From: Biomphalaria glabrata
Lineage: Eukaryota > Mollusca > Gastropoda > Planorbidae
NCBI RefSeq assembly: GCF_947242115.1
Contig: NC_074711.1
Span: forward strand, 32,975,102 to 33,039,101
Direction: 5' to 3'
Length of the DNA: 64,000 nt
Shown: positions 27,501-35,154 of the stretch, piece by piece
How the letters are laid out: each line of letters begins with the position of its first letter
Numbering within the stretch: the first letter of the stretch is position 1
The notes under the pieces: model-generated
The model's input: only the letters and a program-made list of their open reading frames with translations
Databases searched by the model: none
What the model was told of the DNA's origin: nothing
Translations under genes and position numbers: made by a program

Positions 27501-28608
27501 CAACTACAGCTGACGTGGTCAAACATCCGGATATACTCAGTAGGATGTGCTGGTGAAAAACAGAAAGTAAAACTACTTCTTGACTTTCAGGTCACGAGAA
27601 AACGAAATTATACTACAAAGTATTGATACAGTAGGAACTAGACATGTAAACAGTTTAATTGCAATGAGGCTTATATTAAACTAGGCGGATAAACCCTCGG
27701 CCTGCGGGCCTTAGCTTGGATATTACTTATCTACTGGATTGAATTTAGATGTCCCCTTCACAAGTAAAAGTAGTATGAAAATTGGTTTACTCCTTCAGCC
27801 GACATATTCATATCCAAAATATATATGTCTGTGAAAACGGGTTTACCCAATTTGTTAAAATGTTTCGATATTTAATAGAGATACAATTATGAACTTTTTG
27901 TCTATTTTTAGGCCCCCCTTCGGTTGTGGGAGAGGCACTCATACAATACGGTCTACGCCATGATCTAAGGAACTTGTATGCCAAGTTTTATCAAGATTGG
28001 TCAAACGGTTTTGATGTTTACTCGGGACATACATACCTACATACATACATACATAAATGCATACATACATACATATGATATATACATAGGCCTACTTATA
28101 TACATACATACATACGCCTAACTTTCTGCTTTATATATTGGCTATACTGGTTAAAAAAAAAAGTAAATTTTGATGGAATCCAATAACAAAAAAGTTTGAA
28201 ACAAAAACTTATTAGCAAATGATATATTTATCCGTGTCGGATCCTTTTTCTTTTTCCGACCACTGACACACACATATGTGATTAACTTCTATTTTTTTTA
28301 TCGCTGAACGCATTGATACGTTACCCAAGCTAAATTTATTAGATTCCTGCGCATGTTAAGACAATCATAGACTCACCTCAACAAACTAACTTATATAGGC
28401 ACATAATATATATATAAACAGATGCATCACTGGTGTACATACTCACCTGCAGGGCAGACATTAACGTGACCGGAATGGGAGGCACATCTTTGACTTTATA
28501 TTTTAATGTACTAGCATGGGCCGGTACTCCTTTCGACTCCCCATTTCCAGTAGCAACAAAGTCAAACTCGTCTTTCTTATTCGTATCGTCCGTAGCAACA
28601 CTTGACAT
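6528..28608 (-). CDS. SLC23: SLC23-family nucleobase/ascorbate-type transporter, 12 coding exons, complete
   Basis: A multi-pass plasma-membrane carrier of the nucleobase:cation symporter-2 (SVCT/NAT) family. Exons, 5' to 3': 28447-28608, 27392-27549, 17325-17437, 16250-16341, 14741-14922, 13238-13361, 12487-12643, 11774-12027, 10707-10812, 9643-9810, 8654-8749, 6528-6736. All have GT/AG borders and the phases join into 1821 nt (606 aa), the usual family length. Landmarks: the QH pair of TM1 (54-55) falls across the exon 1/2 join; FQGPSSSFLVP in TM3; ESVGDYY at 355-361; HAISRGI at 375-381; signature region TTSYSGNIAVLTLSR at 400-414; SNLQHVDMSSSRN; DNTVPGS near the end. The signature departs from the consensus (see findings), so the substrate is uncertain. 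An in-frame ATG at 28644 would add 12 residues; I chose 28608 because MSSVAT starts a typical hydrophilic N-terminus, but both have fair contexts. Family sure, substrate unsure. Confidence 0.92.
7986..8193. mobile_element. hAT-type MITE, 208 bp (CAGTGGTGTAGC ends)
   Basis: It starts CAGTGGTGTAGCTAG and ends with the inverse of CAGTGGTGTAACTG. Flanking octamers CATAACAT (7978-7985) and AATAACAT (8194-8201) differ at one base, fitting an 8-bp hAT duplication. The interior has G and C homopolymers and no coding sequence. It lies in intron 11 of the transporter. Related ends bound 16,684-16,945. Confidence 0.75.
8293..8587 (-). mobile_element. SINE-A, full-length tRNA-derived SINE
   Basis: On the minus strand it begins GCGCGGTGGCTGAGTGGTAA (A-box-like) followed by GGGTTCGAATCC (B box), i.e. 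a pol III tRNA-like promoter. A shared body with AAAGGCGGTTGGTCGTTGTG and a tail ending AAGGGGAACTTTACTTTAC follow. Copies occur at 62,507-62,745, 63,849-64,000 and as a fragment at 5,186-5,246. It is not a functional tRNA gene: no acceptor stem closes around the boxes. Confidence 0.88.
9390..9495. repeat. 32-bp tandem repeat (CCTTTCAAGAACGCAATTAA core)
   Basis: Starts at 9390, 9422 and 9454 give two exact 32-bp periods; a 20-bp partial unit follows at 9474. It sits in intron 10 of the transporter. No coding role is seen. Confidence 0.85.
9960..10110. mobile_element. Degraded hAT-like fragment
   Basis: GC-rich patches (GGGGCCCCGGAC, GAGGGCCCCG) end in CCGGCCCTG at about 10,108, the inverse of the CAGGGCCGG start used by the hAT family at 22,124. 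The opposite end is missing or decayed. Confidence 0.35.
11512..11625. mobile_element. piggyBac-like MITE, 114 bp including the TTAA sites
   Basis: It is bounded by TTAA at 11512-11515 and 11622-11625. The ends read TTAACCCTTAAAGTGC on one strand and TTAACCCTTTAGACGC on the other. TTAA target sites with a CCC start are the hallmark of piggyBac elements. It sits in intron 8 of the transporter, about 150 bases past the exon 8 donor. Too short to code. Confidence 0.75.
12000..12134. repeat. 68-bp direct duplication spanning the exon 8 splice acceptor
   Basis: Two units start at TGTGGATCTTAGGCG (12001 and 12069, period 68) and end at CATAGCTTTT (12066 and 12134). Unit one holds the first 27 or so bases of transporter exon 8 and its acceptor; unit two repeats both inside the upstream intron with scattered differences. 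Confidence 0.85.
12210..12376 (-). mobile_element. SINE-B, tRNA-derived
   Basis: On the minus strand a tRNA-like head with GGTCCCGGGTTCATATCC (B-box-like) is followed by GAGGTTTGGACTAGGAAGTA and a tail. Related copies lie at 43,596-43,690 and 59,340-59,690. It lies in intron 7 of the transporter. Confidence 0.75.
13525..13676 (+). mobile_element. tRNA-derived SINE (third family)
   Basis: GTAGCTGAGAAGCATACGCC (A-box-like) is followed by ATCGAGTTCAAAACCC (B-box-like) at tRNA spacing, then a short body and an A-rich tail of 10-12 A. It is in intron 5 of the transporter. A single copy is seen, so the family call rests on the promoter boxes. Confidence 0.5.
13965..14697. repeat. Foldback-like repeat with ACACGTTATTTCTCCCACA arms
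   Basis: The left arm carries TTTGTACACGTTATTTCTCC (twice, about 13,989 and 14,169). Near 14,590-14,690 the same theme appears inverted (TTGATCC...GGGGGAAAAAACGTGTA...CAGACAAGAG). Similar words recur at 21,040-21,120 and 60,850-61,125. No transposase is seen; the class is unknown. Confidence 0.4.
15155..15409. repeat. 27-bp minisatellite (TTTGGACCGGTTGGAGTTGA unit)
   Basis: About nine and a half units, one or two of them short, in intron 4 of the transporter. Because 27 is divisible by three, the array stays open and spells a repeated YYLDRLEL peptide within a 68-codon frame (15,123-15,329). There is no evidence of expression; I treat it as a repeat. Confidence 0.9.
16684..16945. mobile_element. 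hAT-type MITE, 262 bp (CAGTGGCGTAGC ends)
   Basis: It starts CAGTGGCGTAGCTAGGG and ends with the inverse of CAGTGGCTTAGCAAGGG. Flanking octamers AAGATAAG and AAGATGAA are similar but not identical, as for a decayed 8-bp duplication. It is in intron 3 of the transporter, with no coding sequence. Confidence 0.7.
18720..18889. repeat. GA-rich minisatellite (GAGAGGGAGAGATAGAGACA)
   Basis: A purine-rich tandem array with a unit of about 22 bases on the plus strand. It produces a spurious Ser/Leu-rich frame on the other strand. It lies in intron 2 of the transporter. Confidence 0.92.
19043..19910 (-). mobile_element. 5'-truncated LINE with RNase H domain and (GATGAT)n tail
   Basis: Bounded by 10-bp duplications ATATTCCCCT at 19033-19042 and 19911-19920. 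The minus strand stays open from the truncation point to the stop near 19,057. The frame holds an RNase H domain (DSGRAGYGAY; AETTA; TDSKS; HIGVTGNTIAD) then a CPRCGEEEETVPHILFDC zinc knuckle. This is the C-terminal end of an I/Jockey-type LINE ORF2; endonuclease and reverse transcriptase were lost at insertion. The tail ends in a GAT-repeat microsatellite. A second, frame-broken copy lies at 31,986-32,386. Confidence 0.88.
19921..21458. other. Intron 2 stretch without gene
   Basis: AT-rich. It has one weak copy of the GTACA...TTTCTCCCACA repeat (21,040-21,120) and a possible tRNA-like SINE head near 21,345-21,415 (GGCTCAATGGCAAAAC). Nothing else is visible. Confidence 0.4.
21459..21690. repeat. 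76-77-bp tandem repeat, three copies
   Basis: Units begin at ATGTAACAGACCAGG (21459, 21535, 21612), each continuing through GTACAGTTATCAGTATACC. The copies are nearly identical, so the array is young. Confidence 0.93.
21738..21955. repeat. 41-bp satellite-like array, left block
   Basis: Five to six units of TCGGATCACAAACACTGAC plus TTGACC(A/G)ATTCTAATAGT. Units alternate between CTTGACCGATT and CGTAACCAATT variants, giving an 82-bp higher-order period. The same 41-bp family resumes at 24,059. Confidence 0.92.
22124..24024 (+). mobile_element. hAT transposon (ZMYM1/TTF-finger type), 1,901 bp, decayed
   Basis: Terminal inverted repeats CAGGGCCGGTCTTA and CAGGGCCGGTCCTA are flanked by perfect 8-bp duplications GCCGAGGG (22116-22123 and 24025-24032). 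Coding remains in order: TTF-type zinc finger (22,764-23,020, with FYCLYCRLL and HETSQRH); DUF4371 part (23,203-23,400, with LGKKIQNEL and LDCTPDISHNEQM); and the hAT dimerisation end (23,660-23,820, with VASCERSFSRLKLIK). Several frame breaks separate them, and most of the RNase-H-like catalytic core between DUF4371 and the C-terminus is missing. It therefore cannot make transposase. A 441-bp derivative sits at 43,074-43,514. Confidence 0.93.
24059..24191. repeat. 41-bp satellite-like array, right block
   Basis: Three units with an exact 41-bp period (TCGGATC at 24061 and 24102) matching the left block, but homogenised to a TAATAGTGCT variant. The hAT element and about 190 bp of other sequence separate the two blocks. 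Confidence 0.92.
24302..25753 (+). mobile_element. Helitron-like element, non-autonomous
   Basis: It begins TCTATATTATAAGAGCAAAG directly after an A and ends GGGTAATGCTAG directly before a T, as for Helitrons, which insert between A and T without duplication. A GC-rich GGGC-GTA-GCC hairpin-like word precedes the CTAG end. The interior is GC-richer than its flanks, with G-runs and a short GGGGAGAGAAAAGT tandem (25,228-25,302). No Rep/helicase frame is seen. The call rests on the ends only. Confidence 0.6.
26640..27170 (-). pseudogene. LINE C-terminal remnant (CR1/L2-like)
   Basis: On the minus strand, degraded reading frames contain SSIWDPSTQENIKKLEQTQN and then DKGTLLVPYTRTNLY, the end of a CR1/L2/Jockey-group reverse transcriptase. 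Stops and frame changes are frequent. Its 3' tail (AAGTAACGTCTGTATT) is shared with the insert at 59,437-59,628 and a scrap at 53,150-53,230. Confidence 0.7.
27675..28122 (+). mobile_element. Non-LTR-derived repeat with (ACAT)n tail
   Basis: It ends in a CATACATACATA run preceded by GTATGCCAAGTTTTATCAAG and GGTCAAACGGTTTTGATGTT, a 3' end I associate with widespread invertebrate RTE/SINE-type elements. The body lacks an open frame. It lies in intron 1 of the transporter. Confidence 0.5.
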
Positions 28609-29164
28609 GGCTAACTCCTTGTAATTCCCAGCTGAATGACGCATGGCCGTCGACGATTGAGTTTTCCCCTTTGTTTGTCAGTTACGCTAATTACGGCTTA
28701 ATGAGAGCACGTTTTAATTTTCTGTATATCTCTATGCTAATACTAATAGGAATCTTTGACTATAGCATGTCAGCGTATAGATAGTACACTGATTCCGAAG
28801 ATGAGATTTGAGTAAGGAGCTACGCACTTCTACATGGTCGTTGTTACCTAGGATCTGTTTATGGTCACGTCAAGAAATTAGTGTCCAACTGTGACTAAAT
28901 GCTAAAACAATGGATACTCAGACCTGATCATTAACGGACGTTTAACGTGTTTGCAGAGACGCCAGCTGCACATTTCTCTTACTTTTTTTTACATATATAT
29001 TGTATTGTTCAATATTTAAACTATACGCCTAAGTTTCTTCCAGTCGTGAGGTTAATGACCACAGAGTTGAAATTTCAAAAATTCTCAATGTCGTAGGCCA
29101 ATTAAGTCTAGTTGATAGATCTATAATTTATAATAGTTTGTTCTACTATTATTCACTTATCCCT

Positions 29165-29330
29165 TAGTATTTGACTTTTGGACAGATGGGGCACCAAACA
29201 TGATTTGTCGACAGTCTTTCTCCATTCCTCTCTCTATTGCCTTGACAAAAATCTCTTTCAATGACGCACCATCCATTTTTTAAATTTTGTCTTTCCATCT
29301 CTTTCTGTATTCCTCTTCTTCTTTACCTGG
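29165..29330 (-). pseudogene. LINE 3'-end scrap
   Basis: Minus-strand translation gives EWRKTVDKSCLVPH, close to EWRKKVDKSCMVPQW of the remnant at 45,655-46,640. It is the extreme C-terminus of the same LINE family. Confidence 0.6.
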
Positions 29331-29339
29331 TACTGTTCA

Positions 29340-29640
29340 ATGCAGGAAGATCTTTGCACTCTAGGGAAGTCTTGATATGTCAACAGTGTCCGATAGGAGC
29401 CTGCATCGCTAGGATCCGAGAGAATCACGATCTCGGATGTCGGCACTGCAACACGGAAGACGAGACAGTAGAACACATCCTCTATGATCGCAAGCTGCTC
29501 AGAACACAGTCGAAGATACGACTAGTCTTGAGACAGATAGAACTGGTGCATGCAGAGGTCTCGCTCTGTACGGAGACTGTACGAATGATCGGCGTCTGTC
29601 ATGGCTACCTACCTCCAAATATAGGCCTACTCTATGAATT
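29340..29640 (+). pseudogene. LINE C-terminal fragment with zinc knuckle
   Basis: The plus-strand frame contains GCRHCNTEDETVEHILYD, a C..C...E..H.L knuckle typical of the region after RNase H in I/Jockey-type LINEs. No upstream RNase H is joined to it. Confidence 0.55.
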
Positions 29641-30254
29641 GTTTAAAACGAATTTCATCTATCATTATTTTTTTTCCTCATCTTAAAATGAATTCAGGGG
29701 GGGGGGGTCAAATTAAGTTTCATGTGGACCACCTACCTATAGCCTTTATCGTTTTCATTATAGATGCTACGCTCTTGATTAGGTCATTGCATTTTGTTCT
29801 ATTAAAATTTTCGCTAAATTTTATTCCGAGTATTTCTTAGGAAATTAGAGTTGCCACAGGTTTGTCGAGGATATACAAATGTGCTTCTATATTTAAATGA
29901 ACTAAATGACAAAGTTTTAGAGCATTGGCTTGTTTGTGTAGGCTATGACGTGTAGGCTAATAGGCCTAATCTATGTGCATGTTTCAAAAGCTATATCCTG
30001 TCCAAGAACTAGGCTACTTGTGAAAGCGCTATAACACCTAGAATGTCACCTTGGTAGGAGCTGCAATGCAGCTATAGTAGGCCCTATACAAAACTCGTGT
30101 AGTTCAGAAAGAAAAAAACACAAACAAACAAACAAAAAAAAAACCCTCCTTCCCTACTTTCAACAAAAAAAAAAATAATAATAATATACAAAAAAATACG
30201 TCTATTCTATTAGAACATTGGAGCGGGGAGTAAAACCTGGGTATTTTTCTCACA

Positions 30255-31100
30255 CACCTAGATCTAGATATAGGCTCTGGGTATTTAAACACTAGGACTC
30301 GAGGGGAAGTTCTTGTATGGGTAATGTTATGGTACAAAAACAATAACAATCAACTTAGATGACTTAGATCTATACTCATACAGTCTATAGACTTGGATAG
30401 GCCTACTATACTCACTGCTATAGAATCTAGTTATAGTCTAGTATCTGATCTGTCTAGATCTAGAGTAATCTAGACTAGAACTTTATAGATCTTAATCTAG
30501 ATCTAGTACTACTCTCTAGTAGATTTTTGGTACCTTTTCAAGGCTCAAAAGGTGTTTTACTTTTTACATATATTATAATATTTAATATAATTATATATAG
30601 ATCTAGATCTATATTCTAAGTCTAGATTCTAGATCTAGTCTAGTTTAAGTTTAATTAACATAGACATAGAATTAGAAATCTAGAGTTTATTAGAGTTTTA
30701 GACAATTATTAGAGTATAATTAGAGTAATTAGAAAAAATTAGACTGATTCATAATTATATTAATTATTATTATAATCAACTTTCAAGAGACTAGGACCAC
30801 TGTAGACAGTAGAGTAGACTAGTCTAGACTCTAAATCTAGAGTGTAGAGTCAAGCAAGAATTAGATCTAGTCTAGAATCTAGATTATTAGACATTCATTT
30901 GACTCATCTGAGTATAATCTTACTATTATTTATAGTAATAATACTAGATTCTAGATCTAATACTAATTAAGAAATGTAATACATTAATGCTAATACTAGA
31001 CTTAGATTCTAGTTATATTTATTTAAGCTATGGCTAAGTATAGAAGTATAGATCTAGTATTTCAATTTACACAGGTCTAGACTAGATTTTCTAATTTAGA
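30255..31100. repeat. TCTAGATC-rich palindromic low-complexity block
   Basis: Dozens of overlapping TCTAGA and AGATCT words in an AT-rich background, with no fixed period. The same theme recurs at 370-410, 3,720-3,800, 40,230-40,430 and 57,180-57,680. Confidence 0.85.
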
Positions 31101-31985
31101 TTAAGCTGTTAAAACTCTTATAATAATCTGAACATCACACCTTCTCATCAAAAACTCATTCACTGAAGTCTGAACACATCTTTTTTTGTTTTTAATTCAT
31201 TTGTTTTATGTTTGGACAAAAATTTACACAAATTCATTTATAGAAACACATTCCAGAAAATGTTAACAGAAATAAAAAATGAGTTATAATTTATTCAACA
31301 AATAATAATGAATTTAACTAATTCTTGTTCACCGAACAGGGCAATGTTGTAATAAGAAATATTATTGTCATTATTTAATCTATGATTTATTTGTTGAGTA
31401 AACATGACCCAGATCAAGATATCTTTAGGTATCTATCTAATAATTATGAATGAAGGAAAAAAGTGCTGGCTGCTAATTTGAAGCCAGAGACTATGCCTAC
31501 TACAACAGGTGATCACGCTTAGGTGAGCTGGCAACTAGGAGAGTGAGGTATACACAAAGTGTATAGTGATTACCTAATAAGCAGGTAGTGAGGGGAGGGA
31601 GAGAAAGTCATGTAAAGAACTATAAGCATCTATGGAGGGGTCGGGTTCCCGGGTGTAACAAAAAGAACTTACAATTATGAAAACAAGAAGAGGGTCCATG
31701 GAAGGGAATTTTTAAAAAGAGAGAGAATACATGCAGTTGAAAATGTCATGTTTATTAAATTATGATATTTAATTTATAGATCTGTATAGATTTATTTATA
31801 ATGTGTGTCTCTACAAATATGTATATTCGGAGTGGGAAACTGCTTTGTGGGCAACGTGGTTCCAACCATAGCTAATGCCCAGACATTTATCTCATTCTTG
31901 AGAGGATCCATAGAGTCGCTTTGCGATGGACAGAGGCCATAGATTTATAAGTCACTACAATTATTTTTATTCTTTATCTATTACA

Positions 31986-32386
31986 GTGGTTTGAGTGCTG
32001 GGACAAGTCCCAGTCTGGGAGCGCATGAGGTGCCCTGGCTGCACTTCCCCATGGAGGAGGCTGTCCAGGCCTGAGCAAGCTATTATAACACAGTGCAGGA
32101 CAGGCCACTGTCTTGTTGACTCATATTTCTCATGCTATGGCCAAATTTTGACTCACTGTGCCCCCACTGTGGGGAAGAAGAGAACACTGTGTCTCATATT
32201 CTTTCTGACTGCCTCAGACTTGCTGATCTCTGTCTCTACAGGTCTAGGAAACCAAAAATTCTCGACCTGTTTGGTGACATGTATGCGCTACACAAAACAG
32301 CAGGGTTTCTGTCCAGGGCTTTTGCAAGAGAGATTTAAGCCTCTCAAGCCCTCACTCAAATGGAGTTTGATGATGATGATAATCAT
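31986..32386 (+). pseudogene. Second copy of the (GATGAT)n-tailed LINE, 5'-truncated and frame-broken
   Basis: The plus strand matches the 3' half of 19,043-19,910: VWERM, SRPEQAIITQCRTGHC, CPHCGEEENTVSHILSDC and the AATGGAGTTTGATGATGATG tail. The two parts are in different frames, so it is decayed. It starts at TGGTTTGAGTGCTGGGAC, a different truncation point. Confidence 0.85.
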
Positions 32387-34882
32387 CTAGCTCAGAGAAT
32401 AGATCTACTAGCATGCTGAAGAATTTGGTTTTACACAAATAAAACACTAAAAGTTTATTAAATATAAATATATATTGTAGAAAGGAATCTACTTTATTTG
32501 ATACAATCTTAATAATCTATTAAGAACACAAGATTTAATTTTAAAGAACACATGATTTAATTTTAAAGAACACAAGATTTAATTTCTTGGGGCTATTATT
32601 ATGGATAGGAATGTGGGCATGCACTGGAAAGGACATGCCCCTGAGTGGCTATTCAGGATCAGATAACTAAACTCTAAATGCCTCAGAACCCATTTTATTT
32701 ATTTGTATTTTTTTAGGAGTGGGTCAAAAATTTTGGAGGGCCATAATATCAAAAAATGGAAATACAGAACTTTTGTATTAAATGTAAGGCTATTAAAATT
32801 TAGCTCATGCTATGCATGAAATCAAGCTGCAAGTGTATAAAAGTTCACAATGTTACCCTCTCTTGTACCTCATGCTTGTTTGTCTCTTCACTTGAAGCTT
32901 TAAAAGATAATAGACTTCAATTTATCTTTCCATCCTCTCTAGCCCTCTGACCTATGGATACAAACATCTCTGTTGTCCTTAATCTTAGTCCTTAAAAGCC
33001 TAAAATACCAAGTTGCTTTTCTTTTTCTATTGAAGCAGTTCAGGAGAAACACCACAACACAGAAGCACCTCTCTTAACAAACACACATACCACTGACATA
33101 ATATCTTTGGCTTGTCACATCTAGCAATAAGGATAAAACAAAAATGTGCTTTTTTTCTTCTTCAGTAGAAAAGAATTCCTTTCACAATTGTGTTTCAACA
33201 GAACACTTTCACATAGCTATTGGTGTGCAACTGAAGTTTTTTTTTTTTTTTTACTGTTTTAAATAGAATCTGGTCTAGGAAATGAACACTTAATTAAATA
33301 CAAGATTTAAAGTGGAGCAATAAACAAAAATATAGTATTTTGTTTGTATTTATTGACTTAATGGTTGTGATTAGTTCATTGACATCATAGAATATAATAT
33401 GAAAATTTATTCCAAAGACTTAGTACAGATTTTAAGTTCATATTTTTTTTAGATAGTCCCTAGTTAGGGCCTTAGCATTTTTATCTTAAGCGAACAAAAT
33501 AAGATGAGACAATGGCTGTGCCTGGGCATATACCTGAGCCTTAGAAAAAATGACCATATCCAAGTTTCATAGACCCTGTATCACCTTTGCTTTTGTGAAT
33601 TAAAGGAATGCTATTCTAAAATAAGTTTGGAACTCAGCTGCACAAGCTGTTGGAGGGAATACCATAGTTGATGGTTCCTAAGAGGCTCCCCCCTCTTCTA
33701 GATAAATTGCTTTTCTAGGCTGACAAGCTCTATTTATCTAAAGCTACATGTTTTAGAAGTGCCAGGTATCTGCCTTCATCGGGAAAAGCAGTTTCCCCAG
33801 ATTTATTATCTAAGCCATGTGCTGGACTTGTTTGAAATGTATGCCATTTAAAAGTATTTTATAACCAGTGGTAGCTAATTACAACCTACAGCCTTTGAAA
33901 AGAAATCTACATAGCTTATTTTAGAAACTAGGCTAATGTTATATATTGGTGTAAAATTTCTATAAATATTTATCTTGAAAAACCCAACAACTTTGGTTAT
34001 ACCTTCAAGGTATAAGCCATTAATTAGTTAGACTGGTTAGGCTAATGACAAAACTTTTTTTTTCTTTCCTATTGCTTTAATTAATAAGACAAATTAATAT
34101 CATAAAATTTACAGGTGCATTTAAAATCACCTCGCCAACTTTTTTTTTTACAAATTGTAGTACTTAATGAATTAAACTTTACTATAATGTGTATTGTAAA
34201 TAAATAATATTTAAATTTTTAAAAAAATTATAATTAATATGTATAATGATTAAAGTTTCAATATTATATTTGTGCTATACAGTACAGCTGGACTTGATAA
34301 AAACTGTTTACAAGTGGAGATAGATCAAATCAAATTTATTGTCAAATTTATTGACATTATTGGGACTGTTGATTGTGTCACTCTGAGTATTTCAAACTAA
34401 AAGCCTGCAGCCTTTTTATGGCTGTTCTAAGCTGTGTAAGTTAAAATGCCTACATTGAAGTGCTTCAAAAAAAAGTTAACCTCTTTTTAAACACTGACAT
34501 AAACCACCTTTCACACTTCAGTTTAAGTTTAGCTAACCTACAGGTATCTTCTCTGAATAACTATATATAGATCTTTACATTTATAAGGCTATTCATAGTA
34601 CATTTCTATATTTATGCTGATGAAACTAGGCCCTACAAAATTTATGGCTATTGATTTTTCAGTTACTCAGATATAGTATTTTCAGTGGCTAAATCAGTAG
34701 ATATCTATTGGTTTTGTAAGTTTTGTTTTAATCAGAGTTTATAGTGCAATGTTTTTTAGTTGTCATTGGCATTTTATTTCCTATTGTTATAGGCATATTA
34801 TTTTAAACATACATTAGCATACTTATTTTATAAATTGTCATATAGTTGTCATTTGCATTTTACTGTGGCATGTTACTACATA

Positions 34883-34970
34883 TGGTCAAATCTGGTTAAC
34901 ATGACCCCATAGGGACATCATCTCTTTGGTCCTAATAACTAGCTGGTCAAATTAACTGGATTTGACTGTG
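34883..34970. mobile_element. Possible Tc1/pogo-type mini-MITE, 88 bp
   Basis: Inverted ends TGGTCAAATCTGGTTAAC and CACAGTCAAATCCAGTTAA are flanked by TA on both sides, as for TA-targeting elements. It is short and imperfect. Confidence 0.4.
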
Positions 34971-35145
34971 TAATAGGATTTGCTCTGAATTTTCCTCTCT
35001 CCTTATAAACATATGTTAGCTTTTAATCCTTTTGCTCCTAAGGATTTGCTTATAGACAAATTCCTTACCTCTGTCACTTAGTAGTAAATGCTTGGTTCCT
35101 TAAACTTTTTGTTTTTCAGGTCTTTGGGTAAGACACAGTAAGAAA

Positions 35146-35154
35146 ATGAGATGA
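35146..35154 (+). promoter_or_regulatory. Minimal uORF overlapping the kelch start codon
   Basis: The bases ATGAGATGAG hold ATG-AGA-TGA (35146-35154), whose stop overlaps the main ATG (35151-35153). A ribosome starting at the first ATG would stop two codons later on top of the real start. That the main start is right is inferred from the open frame reaching the first kelch blade. Confidence 0.5.

Larger units (their letters stand above)
28645..35119. other. Intergenic region between head-to-head genes (SLC23 and kelch)
   Basis: It must hold the promoter and 5' UTR of both genes, but I cannot locate a TATA box or upstream exon. It contains the LINE scraps, TCTAGATC block and small MITE listed separately. 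The rest, notably 32.4-34.9 kb, is AT-rich with no recognisable feature. Confidence 0.5.

Noticed and set aside
29261-29686. Host gene of 141 codons
   Set aside because: Only the zinc-knuckle part resembles anything known (a LINE C-terminus), and the first third lies over another LINE scrap in antisense.
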